64,000 bases of DNA from Sulfitobacter sp. DFL-14. GTDB lineage: Bacteria > Pseudomonadota > Alphaproteobacteria > Rhodobacterales > Rhodobacteraceae. Both the position numbers and the translations under genes were made by a program. The stretch's first letter is position 1, and each line of letters starts with the position of its first letter. Below the pieces are notes generated by a model. That model searched no databases, was not told where the DNA came from, and was given only the letters and a program-made list of their open reading frames with translations. The stretch covers positions 1-64,000 of the forward strand of contig NZ_QBFD01000022.1 in assembly GCF_003335585.1 (NCBI RefSeq). Reading direction: 5' to 3'. Of the stretch, positions 1-7,192 are shown piece by piece.

Positions 1-42
1 AATACGGGAATTGAATCAGTAGTTCAGGCCGCAATCAAGGAA

Positions 43-255
43 GAGTTTTTCAACAAAATACGCCGAAGTTACTCATCTTCAGTCTGCAGCGACGACGAAC
101 CTGGGTTCGCAGCTGGCATTTGCGTGCCTCGCCAGATGACCGAAACGACACGCTAAAATGGGCAGTCAAAACAGCCTTAGAGTGCTCGCTATGCAAAACC
201 CCTTGCTGCAACCCTCTCCGCAAATCACTGCAGAAATCCCTGTCACGCTACATTT
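43..255. repeat. Left copy of imperfect direct repeat flanking the accessory region
   Basis: This stretch aligns with 41659-41863 in the same orientation at roughly 75-80% by eye. It begins with GAGTTTTTCAACA and includes an identical 22-bp core around 151-173 (ending GGGCAGTCAAAAC). The right copy starts at the terminal inverted repeat of a mini-element, so the repeat is probably IS-associated. Neither copy has a convincing reading frame. Everything between the copies is accessory DNA. Confidence 0.75.
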
Positions 256-936
256 GTAGGGAAACACTGAAACCTGCAGTAAATGGGATTATCTGGAATT
301 AAGCGGTTTTGCGCGAAATTTGCCCATAAAAATAAGAGATATGCGGACGCAAACAACAAGCGAAAATACTTGACCTGTAGTTTGTCAATAAGTGTGAGAA
401 GCCCCGATTTTTATTCATACAATAACTTCTGTGACATCAGGACCTTCAGCAGCCCTTTTCCTCTAAAACCCCGTTAAAACAGGCTTTGAACAAGGCAAAC
501 CGTGGCTCATAAACAGCCTTATCGGCGAAAGATGTAAGCGTGAACCGGGAAGTGGGCTTCCAACTTCGATCCGTGACTTCCCAGACTGGAATTACGCTAA
601 CAGAAGCAGTTATTTAGCTCAAACTCAAAGCGGCAACACAAGCGGTCAAACTTGGAAGTGATTTTACCATCCATTCCCTACCTACAGTAGACTTGGGCTA
701 GCGACACCGAAGGCACACTTCGGCCCGAAGCCAACCGTGGGGCTGGATGGCCACGCCGCGGCGCAGCTTCACCGAACTGGCCGTTCGTGGATCACGCAGC
801 CCCTTCCGACGGCCAAGGTCCGCTGGGCGGAATTTGCTGCCGTTCGTCTAGCAACAGACAATGATCGCTCGCAGCCCGAAGCGGACATTCATGCCAAGAG
901 CAGCGTAAGCTGCACTCTCTCCACTAAGGGCTACGC
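256..936. other. Gene-free stretch with degenerate dispersed repeat
   Basis: I see no credible gene here. Bases 256-700 are AT-rich for this genome. From about 730 the sequence becomes GC-rich and resembles other intergenic stretches in the window: GCGGCGCAGCTTCACC at 758-773 recurs with one change at 2148-2163, followed in both by a GGCC[G/A]TTCGT block. It looks like a decayed dispersed repeat of roseobacter type; that attribution rests on memory of such sequences. Confidence 0.5.
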
Positions 937-1890
937 CTATGGCCAGCCATCGACCCAAATATGCTGAGGCGGGATGGTCGCATTGGAAATCATGTCTGGC
1001 TGAATAACGACTTGACCGTCACAAATCATAACGGCTGGTCCCACGCAGCGATGCTGAAAACGTGTGGCAATTTCGTTACCCAGAGACATCAGCTTCTTGG
1101 ATATTTTTTCGGCAGACGTGCTTGGTGGGTGTAGTTTCTGCGCTGAAGGCAGCAGCACAATGTGGTCGTAGATTGTAGCAATCGGAAAATAATCTCGATC
1201 AAACCTCATAAGCCCGATGCTCGGCTCTCTGATTTCACGAGCTGGGATTTCAATGAGAAAGTTCCAGTCCATGATGTTCTTAGCAGGGTTCAGAATCTGC
1301 CTTCTGACAGTGTCCAAGCTTGACTGAAGGACAAAGGAATACCCGAAATTCTTGAACCAAAGACCATAGGCGGCAGTAAGATAGCCCACCCGCAAAGATT
1401 CTTCGTTAGAGAAGACTGGCATTGAAAATTCAATATTGATTTCCGAGGGTTTCGGTTCGCTCCAATGCGCATCGAAGTCTACTGGGTTGGAACGTTCTCG
1501 GTCCGAGTGAAATTCCAGCGCTCCATCCTCACCGAGATGCATTGAACCATTCAATTTGCGGCCGTTGGCACTAATCCTAGCCTTCTGCTTCTTCGGATCT
1601 ATCGGAAATGGTGCGCCTCCCTCGGTTAGCTCAATCCAATCGACGAGCCATTTTGTCTGCCTGTGCCCGAATGTGCTATTGCACCTTTTGCACAGAAAGG
1701 TCGTTTGTTTTCCTCCGACTGAATCCGGTATTATGTGCTCTTCGTTGATCGCATTGCCTGCGTCGGGGCTTCCAAAGTTGCCGATCGGCAGGTCTCGAAG
1801 GCATACCGGACATCTAAACAAACCCAAGAGCTTAGCGTCGAAGCGCGCAAGTTCCTGGGATATCTCGTATAAGAATTTGTTTTTTTGCAT
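937..1890 (-). CDS. HNH endonuclease family protein
   Basis: The 317-residue protein carries an HNH-type nuclease motif near its N-terminus. Two zinc-knuckle pairs (C27-P-V-C30 and C67-K-R-C70) flank the EEHIIPDSVGG motif with H52, and N71 and H76 follow, the usual arrangement of HNH_5-like domains. The remaining 230 residues match no domain I recognise and may confer target specificity. It starts ATG at 1890. It sits alone in AT-richer DNA facing away from the DUF4238 gene, in a neighbourhood with another nuclease-like gene beyond the prophage, so a defence role is possible but inferred. The nuclease family call is fairly firm; the biological role is unknown. Confidence 0.75.
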   Translation of the reverse strand: MQKNKFLYEISQELARFDAKLLGLFRCPVCLRDLPIGNFGSPDAGNAINEEHIIPDSVGGKQTTFLCKRCNSTFGHRQTKWLVDWIELTEGGAPFPIDPKKQKARISANGRKLNGSMHLGEDGALEFHSDRERSNPVDFDAHWSEPKPSEINIEFSMPVFSNEESLRVGYLTAAYGLWFKNFGYSFVLQSSLDTVRRQILNPAKNIMDWNFLIEIPAREIREPSIGLMRFDRDYFPIATIYDHIVLLPSAQKLHPPSTSAEKISKKLMSLGNEIATRFQHRCVGPAVMICDGQVVIQPDMISNATIPPQHIWVDGWP

Positions 1891-2305
1891 GAATGTAGCC
1901 CATAGGATTATGGAACCAACTTTAAGCTCATCGCCGCATAGGTGGAAAGCCCACCATGTAGTGTTGTTTGAAGCAAAGAATTTGCAAACCCCGCTCGCTG
2001 CGCATTGCTGCCGTCCATCTACCGCGCAGTATCGGGAACTTCGGGCTCAAACCGGACGTGCGGCGACGCAGTGAGCTGAGCACCTAGCGCCCAGCAGCGA
2101 CCGTCGCTCACGGCCCATTGCTGACACCCGATATCCGTTGACGAAGCTGCGGCGCAGCGTCACCAGAGCGGCCATTCGTTGACAGAACAGCATTTCATGA
2201 AGGATATGAAACAGGGGCGCCGGACCACATTCTCCTAGGACGGCGAATCCGCCCGAGGCAAAGCTGCGCGGACATTTAAAGAGATCAATCGGGAGCACGC
2301 GTCAC
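1891..2305. other. Intergenic region with dispersed repeat remnants
   Basis: No supported gene. It should hold the divergent promoters of the HNH and DUF4238 genes. GGGCTCAAACCGGACGTGC at 2043-2061 recurs with few changes at 40618-40636 in the right-hand flank, and 2148-2181 resembles 758-790. These are degenerate dispersed repeats scattered across the accessory DNA outside the prophage. Confidence 0.5.
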
Positions 2306-4414
2306 ATGGCTGGAAGCGGACAGCACTTCATTCCACGACATTTCTTAAAACCCTTCGTCATTCAGGATGGGTCAGACAAGCTTTGGATGTACCGTCGTAC
2401 CCAGGCTCATCCAGTGCCGGTTGATCGAGGTGATGCGGCAAAACAGAAGCACTTCTACTCGAAGCCATCAGAGGATGGAACACCAACGCTTGACGATCTC
2501 ATCACTGACTACGAAACGCATGTTTTCAAGCTGGTTGATGCGTTGCGCGCCCTCAAATTTGATGAGGAGGTTAACCCACGCATGGTAGGCGAAGTCGCGG
2601 CCCATCTGTCTATTCGTTCCGCGCACACAAGAACCTTTATGACGGAAGGGGCGGCGAGTATGGCGCAGGCTTTAGGCAAGCTGGTCGAAAACCCTGCCAA
2701 GGTTTTTGGGATCGAAAACCTGACGGCAAACCATGTGCCCAAGAACCTTCAAGATAGTATTTTTGATGGCATCACCGAAAATGGGTATGACGTCTTGTCT
2801 GGTGTCAGCAAGGAAACGCTCGCACGTGCGCTTTATTTTCATTTTCGAGAGCACGGAGCGTCAATGCTTGAAGAGGCGAAGGGTGCCGTTCTGCCGCTCG
2901 TGGATCAGTTTTTGGGGAATACGAAGGCATTGGCCACCTCGGCCCATATCGAAGTGTTGTCGAGAACTCTCGCGCCCGAGGGCGTCATCGAAAAGCTCGC
3001 TGGATTGCGTTGGACGGTCGAACCGCACAACGCAGTGGCTGCAATCCTGCCCGACTGCGTTTGCATTTCCTTTGATGAAGTTGAAGGATGGCAGCCGCTC
3101 TTTCTGGGAGGAAAGAAGCCGATACATGTTGCCCTCGCACTCACGCCGGATCGGATACTGGTGGGAACGCGTGCGGGTGCCGAAACCTTTGCCACCGGGG
3201 AATTCAATAACATCGCAACGACCGTTTGTCTTGATTTCTTCTTATCGAATGAACGTCACGATGCGTTAGCATTTCACCACGAGGGTCTTGGCGATCAGCT
3301 TCGCGGCAGGATTGCGGGGCGAATCGACGACGCTCTGGCAGACGTTGCCTTGGATTTTCTTCCGCCAATCGACAACGCGGCCAATGAACGGTCGATCTTC
3401 GAACTGGAACAAGGCGATGATGCAGACCGGAACCTAGCCTTCACAATCGCACTTAAGGACGCTGGCGACGAGGACTTTGCAAGACAGCTTGGTGACTACC
3501 TAAGCAAGCTGATAATACGGATAGTGCCGACACATACCTTCGGCAGAATCGACGGATTCACGGTCGCAAAATATTATGAAGCGGCCCTGAATCAGGTGGA
3601 TCGCGGCTTTGACTCCGCACCGGTCAAATCCACGCAGTCTGAATTCGGTCTTGGCGTCGCCATGCCGCTTTGGGTCAAGCGCGATGGCGTGATGAAGACA
3701 CATTTCGTCTTGCGCGATACCTTGGCCGCACAACTGATGTTTGGCGAAGAGACCGAACGGCTCGAAGCCGAAGACCTCTTGGCGCAAATGATTGCTGGAA
3801 CCTATCTAGAATCGTTGATTTTCGGCAGATTTCCGGAAGCGAACAAGTTCGTCGCTTCCGATGAAGTCGAGCAAACGCTGAGTCAGTATTCCTATAACGC
3901 GTTCAGTGCGTATTTCTGCGCACGAGTCTGCGCGCGCGATGGCATGAACACCCATGCCACCGAAAAGCACCTCGTTGAACAATTAGACGTGGCTCATCAA
4001 AACATTGTTGCGAAACGCCGAGATTACCGTTTGGATGGGAGCTTGGAAGGATTCCTCGATTATACTTTTGAGGCGCTAAGCCTTGTTCTAAGAGCATGTG
4101 CCCGATTGATCGGCACTTACCATGCGCTTGAGAAGCCAACAGAGCTATCGGATGATTTGCGTGAGAAGCTCGAAGAACTAGAACTTAGCCATTGGTTCGA
4201 TCTGTTTGCAAAAGACCTGAGCGGGTTCATGGCGAGCATCGAGGAATGGGGCCGATTTGAAGACATCCTCTTCACCAACCGGCATCTAGAGCGCTTGCTT
4301 CTTCGTTTTGGCATCCTTTTGGATACGCATGGGGCAGATGGCGTGTATGCCCACGTACCTTTTGGCTCCGATGAAGCCTACTTGTTGGAGCTTGAATCCA
4401 AACGTCTGCAATAG
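2306..4414 (+). CDS. DUF4238 domain protein with long uncharacterised C-terminal region
   Basis: This 702-residue protein opens with the DUF4238 signature: QHFIPRHFLKPF at residues 6-17, then a tyrosine/tryptophan-rich strand (LWMYRR) and the AAKQKHFYS segment. DUF4238 has no firmly established biochemical function that I know, and members are usually about 250-350 residues. Here roughly residues 1-340 look like that domain, and about 360 further residues, predicted mostly helical, match nothing I recognise. No signal peptide or membrane segment is visible. The start is ATG at 2306 with GGGAG about 10 bases upstream. Base composition is lower in GC than the adjoining prophage, which begins within 170 bp of its stop. 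Confidence 0.7.
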   Translation: MAGSGQHFIPRHFLKPFVIQDGSDKLWMYRRTQAHPVPVDRGDAAKQKHFYSKPSEDGTPTLDDLITDYETHVFKLVDALRALKFDEEVNPRMVGEVAAHLSIRSAHTRTFMTEGAASMAQALGKLVENPAKVFGIENLTANHVPKNLQDSIFDGITENGYDVLSGVSKETLARALYFHFREHGASMLEEAKGAVLPLVDQFLGNTKALATSAHIEVLSRTLAPEGVIEKLAGLRWTVEPHNAVAAILPDCVCISFDEVEGWQPLFLGGKKPIHVALALTPDRILVGTRAGAETFATGEFNNIATTVCLDFFLSNERHDALAFHHEGLGDQLRGRIAGRIDDALADVALDFLPPIDNAANERSIFELEQGDDADRNLAFTIALKDAGDEDFARQLGDYLSKLIIRIVPTHTFGRIDGFTVAKYYEAALNQVDRGFDSAPVKSTQSEFGLGVAMPLWVKRDGVMKTHFVLRDTLAAQLMFGEETERLEAEDLLAQMIAGTYLESLIFGRFPEANKFVASDEVEQTLSQYSYNAFSAYFCARVCARDGMNTHATEKHLVEQLDVAHQNIVAKRRDYRLDGSLEGFLDYTFEALSLVLRACARLIGTYHALEKPTELSDDLREKLEELELSHWFDLFAKDLSGFMASIEEWGRFEDILFTNRHLERLLLRFGILLDTHGADGVYAHVPFGSDEAYLLELESKRLQ

Positions 4415-4580
4415 TGAGAAATCTACGCTCTGATCCACTCTCGCTCGAACTCTGCAATCAACCAGGTGTCCGCAATGCAAGTTCGAGATGGATTTCTGGC
4501 GCCCGCAGAAAATGTCCGCTTCCCGCCCTCAACACCGGGGAGAGTGGAAAGATCGAGGTAAGCCAAAGAGGCTCTTGGTC
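4415..4580. other. Left prophage junction region (end not resolved)
   Basis: The left end of the Mu-like prophage should lie here, between the DUF4238 stop and the repressor stop. An inverted repeat (CTCGAACT at 4454-4461 with AGTTCGAG near 4490) sits in the middle, and AATGTCCGCTT near 4519 resembles a dispersed chromosomal repeat. I could not find a convincing TG-initiated end matching the right side, nor a 5-bp target duplication. Confidence 0.35.
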
Positions 4581-5237
4581 CTACCTTTCAAAATCGTGCC
4601 CCGACCAGACGACCTGGCCAATGACGGTCAGCTGATCCGCATCCACCTTTGACAGCAGCTGCGGCTCATAGTTGCGGTTGTCTGAGTTCAGCGCCAGCGC
4701 CTCGGGATGGACCGTCACGCGCTTTACCTGGGCGTCGCCATCAGCATTCTCGAAAGCGAAAAGACGGTTGCTGCGGAAGTGGCGCACCTGCTGATCGATC
4801 ATCACCAGATCGCCATCGTAGAGCGTGGGTTCCATGCTGTCGCCTACCACGTTGACGATGCAGCAGTGTTTTGGGTTGACCCCGATCTTCGATAACCAGT
4901 CCACACGAAATGCCAGTGAAGAGATCGGGAGATTATCGCCATTTTGCGCACCAGGGCCAGCGGCAAGTTGCGCCTCGTATCGAGGAATGCGGGCAAAGTC
5001 TGCTCCGATCCGCTGCTGGTTTGGTATCTGCGCTCGCTCTGGCCCGAAATAGAATTCTAATTCAAGTACCTGCGCCAACTTCTGCAGAGCAGTTACATTG
5101 TAGCGTTTATCACCATCAGTCTTTGCTCTGAAATTTTTGATTAGCGACGGATGCCCAACAGCCAATTTTGACGCTGCCGCATCACTTAAGCCCTTACGTT
5201 TAAGGCCTTCTTCTATAGCCGACAGAATCATGTCCAT
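4581..5237 (-). CDS. Phage repressor, S24 (LexA/CI-like) family
   Basis: The lysogeny repressor has an N-terminal helix-turn-helix (about residues 3-60) and a C-terminal S24 peptidase fold with nucleophile S134 in GDSMEP and general base K172 in QVKRV. An Ala-Gly pair at 93-94 is a plausible self-cleavage site. The frame is open to an ATG at 5300, but that start falls inside an operator dyad without a ribosome site. The ATG at 5237 gives the usual family N-terminus (MDMILSAIEEGLKRKGL) and 218 residues, so I chose it. It is transcribed leftward, divergent from the early operon, like c of Mu, and presumably represses both promoters by binding the three sites at 5246-5317. Confidence 0.88.
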   Translation of the reverse strand: MDMILSAIEEGLKRKGLSDAAASKLAVGHPSLIKNFRAKTDGDKRYNVTALQKLAQVLELEFYFGPERAQIPNQQRIGADFARIPRYEAQLAAGPGAQNGDNLPISSLAFRVDWLSKIGVNPKHCCIVNVVGDSMEPTLYDGDLVMIDQQVRHFRSNRLFAFENADGDAQVKRVTVHPEALALNSDNRNYEPQLLSKVDADQLTVIGQVVWSGHDFER

Positions 5238-5245
5238 CAGGTTTG

Positions 5246-5317
5246 TTAGCCTGTATTGGCTAATCCGTAAATAGTTAGCCACTACAGGCTTGACTGCCAT
5301 GGCCTGTAGTGGCTAAC
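5246..5317. promoter_or_regulatory. Three-site repressor operator
   Basis: Three copies of TTAGCCAMTACAGGC lie between the repressor and the first early gene: 5246-5263 (minus strand, TTAGCCAATACAGGCTAA), 5275-5289 (plus strand) and 5302-5316 (minus strand). The second and third form a perfect 16-bp inverted repeat (5274-5289 and 5302-5317) around a 12-base centre. Each site is itself partly palindromic (TTAGCC...GGCTAA). Position and symmetry fit repressor and/or Ner binding. Confidence 0.8.
5290..5317 (+). promoter_or_regulatory. Candidate early promoter
   Basis: TTGACT at 5290-5295 lies exactly in the centre of the operator dyad. GCTAAC at 5312-5317 could serve as a poor -10 with 16-base spacing. 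Transcription would start at or near the ATG at 5325, giving a very short leader. Repressor on the two flanking sites would cover this promoter. Confidence 0.4.
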
Positions 5318-5324
5318 TTGAGCC

Positions 5325-5588
5325 ATGAGCAGAACATCAGATAATTTGGTCACCCTTTGCGACCGCCTCGCGGCACATCAGGGCGTGATGCATTGGGCAA
5401 TCTCGATGCGCGTCTTTGAAAAAGGCGACTTCTTCGCAAACCTGAAAAGCGGAAAACGTCGCGGATGCCATACCGAGACCGCTGAACGGGCATTTCAGTG
5501 GTTTAGCGACCATTGGCCTGCCGATCTTGAATGGCCACAGGACATCCCGCGTCCCTCCCTCAACAAATCCAAAAGGAAGGCATCATGA
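5325..5588 (+). CDS. First early protein, Ner/Cro-like position
   Basis: An 87-residue basic protein encoded just right of the operator, where Mu carries ner, the negative regulator of early transcription. The central segment (about residues 22-60, HWAISMRVFEKGDFFANLKSG) could form a helix-turn-helix, but I do not recognise a named family. No strong ribosome site precedes ATG 5325; initiation may occur on a nearly leaderless transcript. Its stop overlaps the next start. The role as early-operon regulator is inferred from position only. Confidence 0.65.
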   Translation: MSRTSDNLVTLCDRLAAHQGVMHWAISMRVFEKGDFFANLKSGKRRGCHTETAERAFQWFSDHWPADLEWPQDIPRPSLNKSKRKAS

Positions 5589-5773
5589 TTGGAGCCTCCC
5601 TTTTCCCATCCCGGCGTCGGCTTGGCAGCCCTGATGTTCCGGGTGGTCGCGCGGCGGGTAAACCCTCCCCCAGGCAGCGCCGCGCGGCCGTTTTTCTTTC
5701 AGACCTGATCGGTGTGATCTGCATCTTCGGAATGCTGTTTGCCGGTCTCTTTATCGGAAGCATTCTGCAATGA
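5585..5773 (+). CDS. Small single-pass membrane protein
   Basis: The product has 62 residues with a basic N-terminal half and a C-terminal hydrophobic helix (about residues 38-60, LIGVICIFGMLFAGLFIGSI), suggesting an inner-membrane protein with its N-terminus in the cytoplasm. AGGAAGG lies just upstream of ATG 5585, which overlaps the previous stop. The stop overlaps the start of the next gene (ATGA). It is not a recognised family; early phage membrane proteins of this size can act in exclusion, but nothing here shows that. Confidence 0.6.
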   Translation: MIGASLFPSRRRLGSPDVPGGRAAGKPSPRQRRAAVFLSDLIGVICIFGMLFAGLFIGSILQ

Positions 5774-6087
5774 GATATCCAATGTGGCTTGAACCGTTTG
5801 GCGCGCACACGCAAGGTTACACCCCTGCCGACAAGCTGGCAGCGTTCGAGCGCACCATCGAGAACTGCCGCGACTTGCAGCGACAATATGACGATTTCAT
5901 CCATTTTATGGAGCGCGAAGGCACTACGGCATCGGCAGAAGCCGATCACGAACGCGCGGAAGCCTTGCTGAGGCAGGTTGAAGCCGCGCGGGACGTGATG
6001 GCTGGGCAGGCCCTGGTTGTGTTGGCAGACGGGCTTCTTGAGCGCTGCGCAGAGATCCTGGCCATTGAGACGGCGGGGCGTCCCTGA
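5770..6087 (+). CDS. Early phage hypothetical protein, helical
   Basis: A 105-residue soluble protein, strongly helical with heptad-like spacing between residues 20 and 85, that I do not recognise. It is coupled to both neighbours by ATGA overlaps, so it belongs to the early operon between the operator and the ParB-like gene. No catalytic motif, cysteine pair or membrane segment is visible. Confidence 0.6.
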   Translation: MRYPMWLEPFGAHTQGYTPADKLAAFERTIENCRDLQRQYDDFIHFMEREGTTASAEADHERAEALLRQVEAARDVMAGQALVVLADGLLERCAEILAIETAGRP

Positions 6088-6326
6088 TGCATCACGGCAG
6101 GCTCAGCTCAAGTCCAAGGCTGCAGCGAGCGCTACGCGCCTTGCAGGCTGCCAATGGGGAGATCAGTACCCGAGAGTTGGCTGAGCGTGCCGAGATTTGC
6201 GCCGTCAATTCCACCATCGCCGAACTGCGTGCCAACGGAGCCGAGATCACCTGCCGACAGGAGGTCAAGGATGGCAAGCGGCGGTTCTACTACACCCTTC
6301 TGAAATCACCGGAGACCAAGACCTGA
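6087..6326 (+). CDS. Small winged-helix/HTH protein
   Basis: The 79-residue protein contains a recognisable helix-turn-helix pattern (about residues 25-52: ISTRELAERAEICAVNSTIAELRANG) followed by a basic strand-turn-strand (CRQEVKDGKRRFYYTLL) that would make the wing. It probably binds DNA. It overlaps the ParB-like gene by ATGA, suggesting coordinated production with transposition functions. The exact target is unknown; a second early regulator is one possibility. Confidence 0.65.
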   Translation: MHHGRLSSSPRLQRALRALQAANGEISTRELAERAEICAVNSTIAELRANGAEITCRQEVKDGKRRFYYTLLKSPETKT

Positions 6327-7192
6327 TGGCTGCCAAGCTTCTATTCACCGGCGAGTTGCCGATACGCGATATTGACGTGTCAGACAGACTGCGCCCGCTG
6401 TCCGAGACCGCTGTCGTCAGCCTGATGGCGTCAATCGAGGAAGTCGGGCAGCAGTCCGAAATCCATGTGCGCAAAATCCGGCATCAGGGCGGTCGCATGA
6501 AGCTGATCCTCGGGCGGCACCGGATCGAAGCGTTGAGCCGGTTGGGCTGCACTTCCATCGCGTCGAAGTTGTGGGATTGCACGGATGACTGGGCCCGGAT
6601 GGCCGAGATCGACGACAACCTCGCCCACGCGGATCTGAATGCGCTTGATCTGGCTGTGTTCTTGGCCGAGCGGAAGACTGTCTATGAGCGGATGTATCCA
6701 GAGGCCAAGTGGGGTGCAAAAGGTAGACTTTCTGCAAATGGCAGCCAAACGGACACGATGTCCGTTTGGGGTTCTGAGGCCAGCGACATCGCGTCGTTCG
6801 CCACAAGTGTCGCCGAGCAGCGCAATCTGAGCGAGCGGCAAATCCGTCGCCTTGTTGCAGCCGGTCAGGCTCTTGATCGCGAAACCATCCAGCAATTGCG
6901 CAATGCGCCTAACCGGGTCACCCTCGCCGATCTGCAAACCCTCGCCAAATGCGGCGTAGAGGCCGACCGGCGCGCGATCTGCGCGGCCTTGGCGGCGGGT
7001 GAGGCCAAATCCGCCAAGGCCGCGCTGACCGCACGCCATGCCAAGCCGGGTGACGCCGCGCGGCAGCCTGCCGATCTTGACGCGCGACGGCTGGCGGATG
7101 CCTTTGCCCGCGCCTCTCAGGAAGGCCGCAAGCGGTTTGCGCGTGATCACCTTGAGGCATTGCAGAAGCTGATTGCGCAGGTGTCCAAATGA
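6326..7192 (+). CDS. ParB/Srx-type nuclease-domain protein
   Basis: A protein of 288 residues with an N-terminal ParB-like domain: strand IRDIDVSDRLRPLSETAVVSLMASIEEVGQQSEI, then LILGRHRIEALSRLG, the G-x-H-R-x-E-A box of this family (about residues 60-75). A helical DNA-binding region follows (SERQIRRLVAAG). I chose ATG 6326 because it overlaps the preceding stop. ParB-like proteins occur directly upstream of the transposase in several alphaproteobacterial Mu-like phages; their role (DNA binding, CTP hydrolysis or nicking) is not established here. There is no partner ParA, so plasmid-style partition is unlikely. Confidence 0.8.
   Translation: MAAKLLFTGELPIRDIDVSDRLRPLSETAVVSLMASIEEVGQQSEIHVRKIRHQGGRMKLILGRHRIEALSRLGCTSIASKLWDCTDDWARMAEIDDNLAHADLNALDLAVFLAERKTVYERMYPEAKWGAKGRLSANGSQTDTMSVWGSEASDIASFATSVAEQRNLSERQIRRLVAAGQALDRETIQQLRNAPNRVTLADLQTLAKCGVEADRRAICAALAAGEAKSAKAALTARHAKPGDAARQPADLDARRLADAFARASQEGRKRFARDHLEALQKLIAQVSK

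Noticed and set aside
120-302. Short frame within the left flanking repeat
   Set aside because: The corresponding part of the right copy does not keep the same reading frame, so coding is unlikely.
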